NCBI GenBank assembly: GCA_022652545.1
Contig: JALCRM010000005.1
Coordinates: 62,001 to 126,000 of the forward strand
Source: Lachnospiraceae bacterium
GTDB taxonomy: Bacteria; Bacillota; Clostridia; Lachnospirales; Lachnospiraceae
Length of the DNA: 64,000 bases
Direction: 5' to 3'
The position numbers and the translations under genes are program-made. A model generated the notes under the pieces. It saw only the letters and a list, made by a program, of their open reading frames with translations, did no database searches and was not told the origin of the DNA. Shown in pieces: positions 1-6,765 of this stretch; the stretch's first letter is position 1; each line of letters opens with the position of its first letter.

Positions 1-390
1 AAACAGAGCGGCCTCGTCGCCGCCCGCACCGGCGCGGATCTCCACGATGACGTTGCCCGCGTCGTTCGGATCCTTCGGGAGCAGGAGCACCTTTAATTTT
101 TCCTCAAGTTCAGTTACGGCCTTCTTTGACGCCGCCAGTTCCTCGTGCAGCATCTCCTTCATTTCCGGATCGCTCTCGCCTTCCATCATCTCCAGCGAAT
201 CCGAAATGTTGCGCTGCTGTTTCCTGTATTCGTCAAAGGCCTCCGTCACGGGGACCAGGTCATTCTGCTCCTTCATGAGCGCCGCGAACCGCTTCTGGTC
301 CGCAGCCGTGCCGGGCTCCGAGAGCTCGCGCGTGATGTCTTCCCGGCGCAGTACCAGCGCATTCAGTTTGTCATACATCGAATCCAGCAT
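1..390 (-). CDS. prfA: Peptide chain release factor 1, N-terminal part (cut by window edge)
   Basis: This is the first 130 codons of RF1, which reads UAA/UAG stop codons and releases the finished peptide from the ribosome. The visible part is the helical N-terminal domain (MLDSMYDKLNALV...) running into IRAGAGGDEA, the family signature at the start of the PCRF domain. The GGQ and PxT motifs would lie outside the window. It overlaps the end of prmC by 20 bases, the usual prmC-prfA coupling; PrmC methylates the RF1 GGQ glutamine. A second ATG at 378 is possible. Upstream of the start at 390 only a weak GGGAAA is seen as a ribosome site. Confidence 0.93.
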   Translation of the reverse strand, partial: MLDSMYDKLNALVLRREDITRELSEPGTAADQKRFAALMKEQNDLVPVTEAFDEYRKQQRNISDSLEMMEGESDPEMKEMLHEELAASKKAVTELEEKLKVLLLPKDPNDAGNVIVEIRAGAGGDEAALF

Positions 391-1258
391 AAAGTTTCCC
401 GTCTCGGCGGCCTGTGCATTCGCCGCGTACCACGCGGTCCAGCCCGCCGTAATCTTTCCGTATACGCACGTCCCGAAAGCCGTTCTCTTCAAACAGCCGG
501 GCCACAGCCGGGCCTTCGTCAAAACCCGTCTCGGTCAGCAGCGTGCCGCCGATGACCAGATGCCGTGCGGCGTCCGGCAGTATGCGTCTGTAAAAGGAAA
601 GGCCGTCGTCCCCGCCGTCGAGTGCGATCCCGGGCTCCGCGTCCCTCACTTCTTCCGCGAGCCCCGCAATGTCTCCCGTCCGGATATAAGGCGGGTTCGA
701 AACGATCAGGTCAAAACGGGGAGACCCGGGCGCGAGCGCGCCGTACAGATCGCCCCGGCAGAAATACGCCTGCTTTGAAAGCCCGAGGGAATCGGCATTT
801 TCCAGCGCTACGGCCAGGGCCTTTTCGGAAATATCCGTGCCGGTGCCTGTGCAGCGGTTCGAATAATGCAGAAGGGACAGCAGTATACAGCCGCTGCCCG
901 TGCAGAGATCCAGGATGCGCATGCCGTCATGTACCTCCGGCATGGCCTCTTCCACCAGGAATTCCGTGTCCTGGTTCGGGATCAGTACATCTGCCGTGAC
1001 CTTGAACGGCAGTCCCATGAACCAGGCCTGCCCGAGAATATAAGCGACAGGTTCGTGTGCGGCGCGGCGGCGGATGTACTGCCGGTAGCTCCGGTACTGC
1101 GCGTCCGTAACTTCGCGGTCTTCCTCCGCATAGAGCACCGCTGCGTCCGTGCCGCAGACCGCTTCCAGAAGGAGGCGGGCATCCAGCTGAGCTTCCGCAT
1201 TGCCGCTCTCTTCGAGCGCCCTGCGGCCTTCCTCAAATACCTGTCTGTACCTGTTCAT
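371..1258 (-). CDS. prmC: Peptide chain release factor N5-glutamine methyltransferase PrmC
   Basis: PrmC transfers a methyl group from S-adenosylmethionine to the glutamine of the GGQ motif in release factors. An N-terminal helical domain (about residues 1-75) is followed by a Rossmann methyltransferase fold with the SAM loop DLCTGSGC (117-124) and the catalytic NPPY motif (188-191). Length is 295 aa, normal for the family. The frame is open upstream to 1303, but the ATG at 1258 has a GGGAG ribosome site about six bases ahead and matches the usual family N-terminus (MNRYRQVFEEGRRALEESG). It overlaps the upstream yqhQ-like gene by 26 bases and prfA downstream by 20, so the three are probably one transcript. 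Confidence 0.93.
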   Translation of the reverse strand: MNRYRQVFEEGRRALEESGNAEAQLDARLLLEAVCGTDAAVLYAEEDREVTDAQYRSYRQYIRRRAAHEPVAYILGQAWFMGLPFKVTADVLIPNQDTEFLVEEAMPEVHDGMRILDLCTGSGCILLSLLHYSNRCTGTGTDISEKALAVALENADSLGLSKQAYFCRGDLYGALAPGSPRFDLIVSNPPYIRTGDIAGLAEEVRDAEPGIALDGGDDGLSFYRRILPDAARHLVIGGTLLTETGFDEGPAVARLFEENGFRDVRIRKDYGGLDRVVRGECTGRRDGKLYAGFDV

Positions 1259-2240
1259 CCGGCTCCCGGGCATCCAGTTCTTCTTCACTGTAACCGAATT
1301 CATTGCGCAGATATTTTCTCCAGTCGAAGATCGCTTCCACGGAGGCGATCGCCACTTCGATCATGTCGTCGTCCGGCTCTTTGGTGGTCAGGTGCTGCAG
1401 CCAAAGGCCCGGTGCGGACAGAATACGCACAACCGCGTTGTCGCTGCGTCCGGCAAGGCGGATGAATTCATAACTGATCCCCGCGATCACGGGGATCAGC
1501 AGGATGCGGAGCAGAAGGCGCATCGGCCTGCTTTCCACCCGTATGAAGAAAAAGAGCACGATGGAGACCAGGATGACAAACAGCAGGAAGGACGTGCCGC
1601 AGCGCTTGTGGAAGCGTTTGCTGCGCCGGACGTTCTCCACGGTCAGCATGCGTCCGCGTTCCACACAGTTGATGCATTTGTGTTCGGCGCCGTGGTACTG
1701 GTAAAGACGGCGGATATCCTTCATTGCCGTGATCGCCCAGAGATATAGCAGGAAGATCACAAGGCGGATCACGCCTTCGATGATCGCCATCAGCGATGTG
1801 TTGCGCACGTAGCTGCTCAGACGGTCTGCCGCATAGTAAGGGACGACCACGAAAAGGGCGATCGCAAGCAGAAAGGAAATGACCATGGTGAAGGCCATCA
1901 GGATCTTTTCCCCGTTGCCGCCGGAAATGCGGTCGAGGGCCTTGTCCAGTTTTGTGGGCTCCGCGTCCTCGTCCTCGTAGAACTGCGAAGAAAAATTCAG
2001 GCTGCGCAGCCCCAGCACCAAAGAGTCGATGAAAACAAAAATGCCGCGGACAAACGGGATCTTCTCCAGGATCGTATGCTCTGCAATGCTGTGATATTCG
2101 TCGATCTCCACTTCGATATCCTGATCCGGCTTGCGCACCGCCACCGCATACATGTTGCGGTTCTTCATCATGACGCCTTCCAGCACGGCCTGGCCGCCTA
2201 TGCCGGAATAATGCTGTCTGCTCTTTTTCTTTTTGGCCAT
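1233..2240 (-). CDS. DUF1385 (YqhQ-like) membrane protein
   Basis: This 335 aa protein begins with a lysine-rich stretch and the hallmark segment YSGIGGQAVLEGVMMKN, typical of the DUF1385/YqhQ family found beside prmC-prfA in many Firmicutes. Several hydrophobic segments follow (about residues 110-140, 155-175 and 215-250), so it is an integral membrane protein. The motif YHGAEHKCINC near residue 190 is also conserved in the family. Biochemical function is not known to me. The start at 2240 has an AAAGGAA ribosome site. It lies directly after the rpmE terminator, so its mRNA comes from read-through or an unseen promoter. Confidence 0.85.
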   Translation of the reverse strand: MAKKKKSRQHYSGIGGQAVLEGVMMKNRNMYAVAVRKPDQDIEVEIDEYHSIAEHTILEKIPFVRGIFVFIDSLVLGLRSLNFSSQFYEDEDAEPTKLDKALDRISGGNGEKILMAFTMVISFLLAIALFVVVPYYAADRLSSYVRNTSLMAIIEGVIRLVIFLLYLWAITAMKDIRRLYQYHGAEHKCINCVERGRMLTVENVRRSKRFHKRCGTSFLLFVILVSIVLFFFIRVESRPMRLLLRILLIPVIAGISYEFIRLAGRSDNAVVRILSAPGLWLQHLTTKEPDDDMIEVAIASVEAIFDWRKYLRNEFGYSEEELDAREPDEQVQTGI

Positions 2241-2276
2241 TCCCGTTCCTTTCAGAGGTCACACCGTACCTGTACT

Positions 2277-2314
2277 AAAAAAACAAGGCTGAGGCATACG
2301 ATGCCCCAGCCTTG
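2277..2314 (-). terminator. Intrinsic terminator after rpmE
   Basis: Positions 2284-2314 form a 14-bp inverted repeat (CAAGGCTGAGGCAT against ATGCCCCAGCCTTG, one mismatch, three-base loop). On the minus strand it is followed by seven Ts (2283-2277). It sits between rpmE and the DUF1385 gene. Confidence 0.85.
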
Positions 2315-2336
2315 CTGTTTTCCTGCAAACAGGCTG

Positions 2337-2543
2337 TTACTTGCTCTGCATGCCATACTTCTTGTTGAACTGGTCGATACGGCCCTTCGTGGCATTGGAC
2401 TTCTGCTGGCCGGTATAGAACGAGTGGCACTTGGAGCATACTTCTACGTGGATCTCTTTTCTGGTGGAGCCGGTCACAAACGTATTGCCGCAGTTGCAGG
2501 TGACCGTTGCCTGATAATACTCGGGATGGATTCCTTCCTTCAT
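2337..2543 (-). CDS. rpmE: 50S ribosomal protein L31
   Basis: L31 sits at the ribosomal subunit bridge. The 68 aa protein starts [16 protein letters not shown] and keeps the zinc-binding pairs CNCG and CSKC, so it is the zinc-containing (C+) form. The start is fixed by the ribosome site AGAGGTGAG just ahead of the ATG at 2543; a GTG at 2552 lies inside that site and is not a likely start. It has its own promoter (2617-2646) and terminator (2277-2314), so it is probably a separate unit from the flanking genes. A short stem-loop lies in its leader (2582-2598). Confidence 0.95.
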   Translation of the reverse strand: MKEGIHPEYYQATVTCNCGNTFVTGSTRKEIHVEVCSKCHSFYTGQQKSNATKGRIDQFNKKYGMQSK

Positions 2544-2581
2544 GTTTCTCACCTCTTATCTATGGTTCGTTAAAATCCGAC

Positions 2582-2598
2582 GCGGATCAGCGATCCGC
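2582..2598 (-). promoter_or_regulatory. Stem-loop in the rpmE leader
   Basis: GCGGATC-AGC-GATCCGC is a perfect 7-bp inverted repeat with a three-base loop. It lies between the predicted rpmE promoter and the ribosome site, so it would be in the mRNA leader. It might be an autoregulatory site for L31, or a weak end signal for the upstream carrier-protein operon. There is no adjacent T-tract. Confidence 0.35.
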
Positions 2599-2616
2599 TA
2601 TCGAAACAGCGCCGTT

Positions 2617-2646
2617 ATTGTACCATAGGCGCGAACGGTATTGCAA
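2617..2646 (-). promoter_or_regulatory. Predicted SigA promoter of rpmE
   Basis: On the minus strand TTGCAA (2646-2641) is followed after 18 bases by TACAAT (2622-2617). TG plus one base ahead of the -10 gives an extended -10. It lies just after the stop of the carrier-protein gene. Confidence 0.6.
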
Positions 2647-2654
2647 GATATTAT

Positions 2655-2882
2655 TTACTCTTCCTTCAGTCTCTGCACCATCGCGTAAAGTGCGGCCGCG
2701 CTGTTGAAGTTTTTCGGCACGATCTCGGACGCCGGTATGGAAATATCGTATTCGTCGTTGAGCGCGCTGATGATCTGCAGGATATCGAAAGAATCCAGCA
2801 CGCCGGCATCGATCAGGTCCGTACGGTTTTCAAAATCCACATCTTCCTTGATATCCTTAAGTATTTCAATGATCCTGTCCAT
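2655..2882 (-). CDS. DltC-like acyl/aminoacyl carrier protein
   Basis: A 75 aa, four-helix carrier protein with the phosphopantetheine site GVLDSFDILQ; Ser31 would carry the prosthetic group. The block around it (DSFDILQIISALNDEYDISIP, then a SEIVPKNF segment) is closer to DltC, the D-alanyl carrier, than to fatty-acid ACP. The frame is open far upstream, but the ATG at 2882 has GGAGG four bases ahead and matches the family start. It is the last gene of a five-gene cluster (MBOAT, SGNH protein, adenylation enzyme, decarboxylase, carrier), so it should accept the amino acid activated by the enzyme encoded at 4133-5680. The true cargo is unknown. Confidence 0.88.
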   Translation of the reverse strand: MDRIIEILKDIKEDVDFENRTDLIDAGVLDSFDILQIISALNDEYDISIPASEIVPKNFNSAAALYAMVQRLKEE

Positions 2883-2911
2883 TTCAGCCTCCGTTGCATT
2901 GCCCTGTGTTT

Positions 2912-4132
2912 TTACGATGTTTCCTGTTCCCGTGTCCTGTACTGCGGACAGTTGAGACTGCTCGTCTCCGTGAAGCCGCGGACCTTCAGGACATCCGGGC
3001 CGCCGTCCTTCACTCCCCTGTACAGCAGGATCTCCGGCATCGTGCGGCTGAGAAACAGGTAAATACCTTCCGTAACAGAATAAGCCCCGATGCCGCAGAA
3101 TGCAAGGACGTCGCCCGTGCTCAGCGCCGTGAACGGCACTTCGCGCACCAGTACGTCCGCCGTCGTGCAAAGGCTCCCGCAGAGCGTCCAGGCACTTGTG
3201 CCTGATCCGCGGGGCTCGAATTTCAGGTGCCGGATCACGGGGATCTTCATGCCCATGATCTGCCCGAAATACGTCAGATGGTTCATGCCTCCGTCCAGGA
3301 TGCAGTAATTTTTTCCTTCCGCTTCCTTGAGGTCGTCCACTCTCGTCAGGTAATATCCGCATTCCGAGACGAAGAACCTGCCCATTTCCACCGTCAGGTC
3401 CGCCCACATCGCGGCGGAAACGAGGTCCCCCGCCAGTTCCTTCAGCGGCCGGAGCGTGTCCGAGCGGTCGTCCTTTTCAAAATAGGGATACGGGAGTCCC
3501 GGCCCGTACTCCAGCTTCGGCAGTGCAACGCGGTAGGCGCTGCGGATCTCCGAAAACAGCTGCCGCAGCATCTCCAGTTCCTGCCTCTGTTTTTCAGGCG
3601 CCCTGCGCTGCGTGCCGGCAAAATAATGAATGCCTTCAAACGACAGATGCGGATAGCGGTCACTGTGCGCGAACATCCACAGGAGATCGTCTCTGCTCAT
3701 GCCGAACTGGCTGCCTGCGTTCAGACGCAGCAGCACGGGGATCTTCCTCTGTGCCTGCGCGGCCCCTTTTTCAAGCAGGTCGGCCTGTCCCGTGGACTCC
3801 GCGGTAAAAATACCGGCACCGTAAGAGATCGCTTCCGCAATGTCGGCAGGCTGCTTGTTGACGCCCGAATACACGATACGCGACGGGTCCGTCTTCAGTT
3901 TCTCAGTGATCGCGAGTTCTCCCGGGCTGCAGACCTCCACTCTTTCCGTCAGTGCGGTCATGGCCGGCACGAGGAACGGGTTGGCCTTCATCGAATAGCA
4001 AAGGTGCACGTTCTCCCCGACGATCTCCTTTGCCGCCTTCATGCGTTCATAGAGCGCCGTCTCGTCAAACACGAACGACGGCGTGCCGTATCCTGCTGCG
4101 AGCAGCTTCAGTGTTTCATCATTGAGTGCCAT
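2912..4132 (-). CDS. Fold-type III PLP-dependent decarboxylase (LysA/BtrK-like)
   Basis: A 406 aa alanine-racemase-fold PLP enzyme of the diaminopimelate/ornithine decarboxylase family. YSMKANPFL carries the PLP lysine (Lys49). VEMGRFFV fits the phosphate-binding E-x-G-R segment. CGSLCTTADVL corresponds to the CESGD block, with the Cys kept but Glu replaced by Thr; DVLAFCGIGAYS is the late dimer-interface motif. It follows the adenylation gene directly (TAA then ATG) with a GGGAGG ribosome site and precedes the carrier gene. A LysA role is less likely, given the active-site change and the setting. BtrK of butirosin synthesis, of this family, decarboxylates an amino acid already bound to a carrier protein, and that is the model suggested here. 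Racemase activity is another option. Confidence 0.82.
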   Translation of the reverse strand: MALNDETLKLLAAGYGTPSFVFDETALYERMKAAKEIVGENVHLCYSMKANPFLVPAMTALTERVEVCSPGELAITEKLKTDPSRIVYSGVNKQPADIAEAISYGAGIFTAESTGQADLLEKGAAQAQRKIPVLLRLNAGSQFGMSRDDLLWMFAHSDRYPHLSFEGIHYFAGTQRRAPEKQRQELEMLRQLFSEIRSAYRVALPKLEYGPGLPYPYFEKDDRSDTLRPLKELAGDLVSAAMWADLTVEMGRFFVSECGYYLTRVDDLKEAEGKNYCILDGGMNHLTYFGQIMGMKIPVIRHLKFEPRGSGTSAWTLCGSLCTTADVLVREVPFTALSTGDVLAFCGIGAYSVTEGIYLFLSRTMPEILLYRGVKDGGPDVLKVRGFTETSSLNCPQYRTREQETS

Positions 4133-5680
4133 TTAATGCCTCCCTGCTTTGTATGCCTCTTCCAGCTGCTTCCGGTCGATCTTGCCGTTCTTTGTCATGG
4201 GCATCTCCTCCAGCGGATACAGCGCATTCGGCAACATGAACTGCGGCAGCGTGGTGCGCAGCTCGTGCATGAGCTCTGTTTTGTCACGTCCGCCCGTATA
4301 AAACAGCAGGAGGCGCTTTCTGTCCGCATCGTACAGACAGCATGCTCTGGAAACGCCTTCCGCAGCCATGGCGTTGTTCTCGATCTCGCCGAGCTCGATC
4401 CTGTGCCCCAGGTGCTTGATCTGGAAATCCTTGCGCGAAACATAGATGAGCAGGCCGTCCGCATCGTACTTTCCGATATCTCCCGTCCGGTACATCATTT
4501 CCGTGAAGTCATGGTTCAGCGGGTTCGGCATGAAAGCCGCGGCCGTCCGTTCCGCGTCACGGTAATATCCGAGCGCCAGACAGGTCCCGCAGACGCAGAT
4601 CTCGCCCTGCTGCTCCTTCTCTGTCACCTCCCGGTCATCGTCGCCCAAAAGGAACACCTTTTCGTTCGGGAAGGGGCGGCCGGCAGGTATGACATCCGTG
4701 CCCTCAAACGCGCGGTCCAGAATGTAATACGTGCAGTTGCAGGTGATCTCCGTGGGGCCGTACAGATTGACATACACGGCATCCGGAAGATATTTCTGCC
4801 AGATCTTAAGCTGTTTTACGGGCATGACCTCCCCGCTGAACATGACGAGGCGCACCGTTTCCGGGGTGCGGTAATCGAGACCGTTCATGATGGAGACAAA
4901 ACACATGGCGCTCACCGCCCATATGAGCACGGTCGCTTTTTTCACGGAAAGGTAGTCCATTAGCACGGTCGGGCTGCTGAAATATTCGCGCGGGATGAGC
5001 TGCACCCTGGCTCCCGCCATGAGGCCGCTGTAAATGTCCTTGACGGACACGTCAAAGTCGAACGGCGCCTGGTTGGCCAGGATGTCGTCTTCCCGTATTC
5101 CGAAGATCCTCGTGAAGTGGTCGATGAATTCGATGACGGAACGGTGGCAGACCGCCACGCCCTTCGGCAGGCCTGTGCTGCCGCTTGTGAAATTCACATA
5201 CAGCGGGTCCGTATCGAGAGCTTCCGCCCGTACCGCCGCGAGCAGCTCTTCGTCCGGGGCCGTGGAAAACAGCGCATCGAGGCGGAAGATCTCCCCTGAG
5301 AACTGCAGGGCACGCGCCTTCTCTTCGTTGGCTTCGTCCGTAAGGAGCACCTTCGGAGACAGCGTCTCCAGGATCTTCTCCGTGCGTACCGAAGGCTGCC
5401 TGGGATCCAGCACGCTGTAGAAACCGCGGGCCGACACTGCTCCCAGCATGCCTGCCATCGCCGTGCAGCTCTTCTCCAGGTAAAATGCCACCGGCTCGCA
5501 GCCGTGCGTCACGGTCCTGCCGCCTGCCGCGTGCAGCTTCGGAATGAGGAAGGTGGCTGCGGCGTCCGCCTTCTTCTTCAGTTCTCCGTAGGTAATGACT
5601 CCGTCGGGATCTCCGAACGCCACGGCACCGGGGCGTTCCCGCACATCCTTTTCCAGCATTTCCAGCACATTGTAGATCAT
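4133..5680 (-). CDS. DltA-like amino acid adenylation enzyme
   Basis: A stand-alone ANL-superfamily adenylation enzyme of 515 aa that would activate an amino acid with ATP and load it on the downstream carrier protein. Core motifs are intact: FTSGSTGLPKG (about 164-174), NLYGPTE, YRTGD, LGHRIELGEIE and NGKIDR with the catalytic Lys500. QAPFDFDVSVKDIY resembles DltA, whose equivalent Asp binds the substrate amino group. The segment MFSGEVMP has Ser where DltA has the Cys tied to D-alanine choice, so the substrate may differ. An ATG at 5695 overlaps the upstream stop (ATGA) but has no ribosome site; the ATG at 5680 follows GAGGGGCAGGAGA and is preferred. Confidence 0.85.
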   Translation of the reverse strand: MIYNVLEMLEKDVRERPGAVAFGDPDGVITYGELKKKADAAATFLIPKLHAAGGRTVTHGCEPVAFYLEKSCTAMAGMLGAVSARGFYSVLDPRQPSVRTEKILETLSPKVLLTDEANEEKARALQFSGEIFRLDALFSTAPDEELLAAVRAEALDTDPLYVNFTSGSTGLPKGVAVCHRSVIEFIDHFTRIFGIREDDILANQAPFDFDVSVKDIYSGLMAGARVQLIPREYFSSPTVLMDYLSVKKATVLIWAVSAMCFVSIMNGLDYRTPETVRLVMFSGEVMPVKQLKIWQKYLPDAVYVNLYGPTEITCNCTYYILDRAFEGTDVIPAGRPFPNEKVFLLGDDDREVTEKEQQGEICVCGTCLALGYYRDAERTAAAFMPNPLNHDFTEMMYRTGDIGKYDADGLLIYVSRKDFQIKHLGHRIELGEIENNAMAAEGVSRACCLYDADRKRLLLFYTGGRDKTELMHELRTTLPQFMLPNALYPLEEMPMTKNGKIDRKQLEEAYKAGRH

Positions 5681-5691
5681 TCTCCTGCCCC

Positions 5692-6765
5692 TCATCCGAG
5701 CGGTACGAAAAGGCCGCTCATATCTTCCGTCTCAGCCTCTTTGAGAAAGGCCGCGAGCATCCGGGAAAAAGCTTCCGCCCCGGCTGTGTTCATATGTCCG
5801 TTGTCCTTGTAGCCTGTCAGGGCTGCCGTATAGTAGCTGCTGTCCACCGTGTTGAAATCGTAATACGAAAAGCCGTATTCCGCAAACAGGTCCGTCAGTT
5901 CCTGCTGTGCTTTTTTGTAGGTATCCAGGGAATAGATCCGCAGCCAGTTCGGATAAGGCACGGAGATCGCCGTCAGCTCTATTCCTTCCTTTCTGCAGTA
6001 GGACGCCAGCTTTACGAGGTCGGCGCGGTTGCTGTCCGAAAGGGAAAGGTCAATGATCTGCGCCGCCGTCGCATCCCACTCCTTCGCCTGCGCAGGCGAA
6101 ATGTAAAAGTCGTCCGGGACCATGATCTCGTCGGAAGGATAAAAGCCTTCTGCGTCCCTGTGTCCGCTCTCGTCCAGTACGCGTCCCGCCAGCTTTTCCC
6201 TGACATTGCTGCGGATGGACATGTCCCGGTCGTAGACCCAAGGGAAGAAATAGCTGACGGAGCCCGGCTTTCCGAAAAAGGCAGGATCCGTCAGGAAACC
6301 GCAGGCTGCCGTAAGGCGCAGGAAGGGTGAAAGGCCGCTTTCATACGCCTTTTCAAAACTGGCCTCCGCGCGGAAATTCTCGTATCTGTCGCTGCCCAGC
6401 ATCTCATAGTCTACGACAAACACGACCCGCTTCACGCCCTTTTCCTCCGCAGCCGCCTTTACTGCCAGGCAGGAGTTGTGGAAGGACTGCATGTTGGAGC
6501 CCATATTGTAGGACCTGGTGCCGAGGACCGCGTCGACGGCATCCGGCTTCAGCGCACTGATGCACTGCGAGGAGCCCACATACACGAGATCCAGGCTGTC
6601 TTTGGCCCTGAAGTATTTCCACATCTCGGCACCGGAACCGAGAAACGGTTCAAAGAGAAAATTCAGCAGGAGGTTCAGGCACACGAAAATAACGAGAAAG
6701 GAAACACAGGTCACGGCCCTGTGCGCACCCTGCCGCTTTTTGACTTCCGGCTCAGAAATTCGCAT
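5692..6765 (-). CDS. SGNH-fold membrane-anchored protein (DltD/AlgX-like)
   Basis: A 357 aa protein with one N-terminal membrane anchor (about residues 18-40, FLVIFVCLNLLLNFLF) and an extracellular SGNH-hydrolase-like domain. LDLVYVGSSQC holds the block I Ser, and KDNGHMNTAGAEAF near the C-terminus is the DxxH-type block V. Proteins of this shape (DltD, AlgJ/AlgX, PatB) work with MBOAT transferases in moving acyl groups onto surface polymers. The start is the ATG at 6765, 14 bases inside the MBOAT gene, preferred over an upstream open stretch in the same frame. It overlaps the adenylation gene by four bases if that starts at 5695. The exact family was not identified. Confidence 0.75.
   Translation of the reverse strand: MRISEPEVKKRQGAHRAVTCVSFLVIFVCLNLLLNFLFEPFLGSGAEMWKYFRAKDSLDLVYVGSSQCISALKPDAVDAVLGTRSYNMGSNMQSFHNSCLAVKAAAEEKGVKRVVFVVDYEMLGSDRYENFRAEASFEKAYESGLSPFLRLTAACGFLTDPAFFGKPGSVSYFFPWVYDRDMSIRSNVREKLAGRVLDESGHRDAEGFYPSDEIMVPDDFYISPAQAKEWDATAAQIIDLSLSDSNRADLVKLASYCRKEGIELTAISVPYPNWLRIYSLDTYKKAQQELTDLFAEYGFSYYDFNTVDSSYYTAALTGYKDNGHMNTAGAEAFSRMLAAFLKEAETEDMSGLFVPLG

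Noticed and set aside
2912-4132. Plain diaminopimelate decarboxylase (lysA)
   Set aside because: The active-site block is changed and the gene lies in a carrier-protein operon away from other lysine genes; kept as a broader family call.
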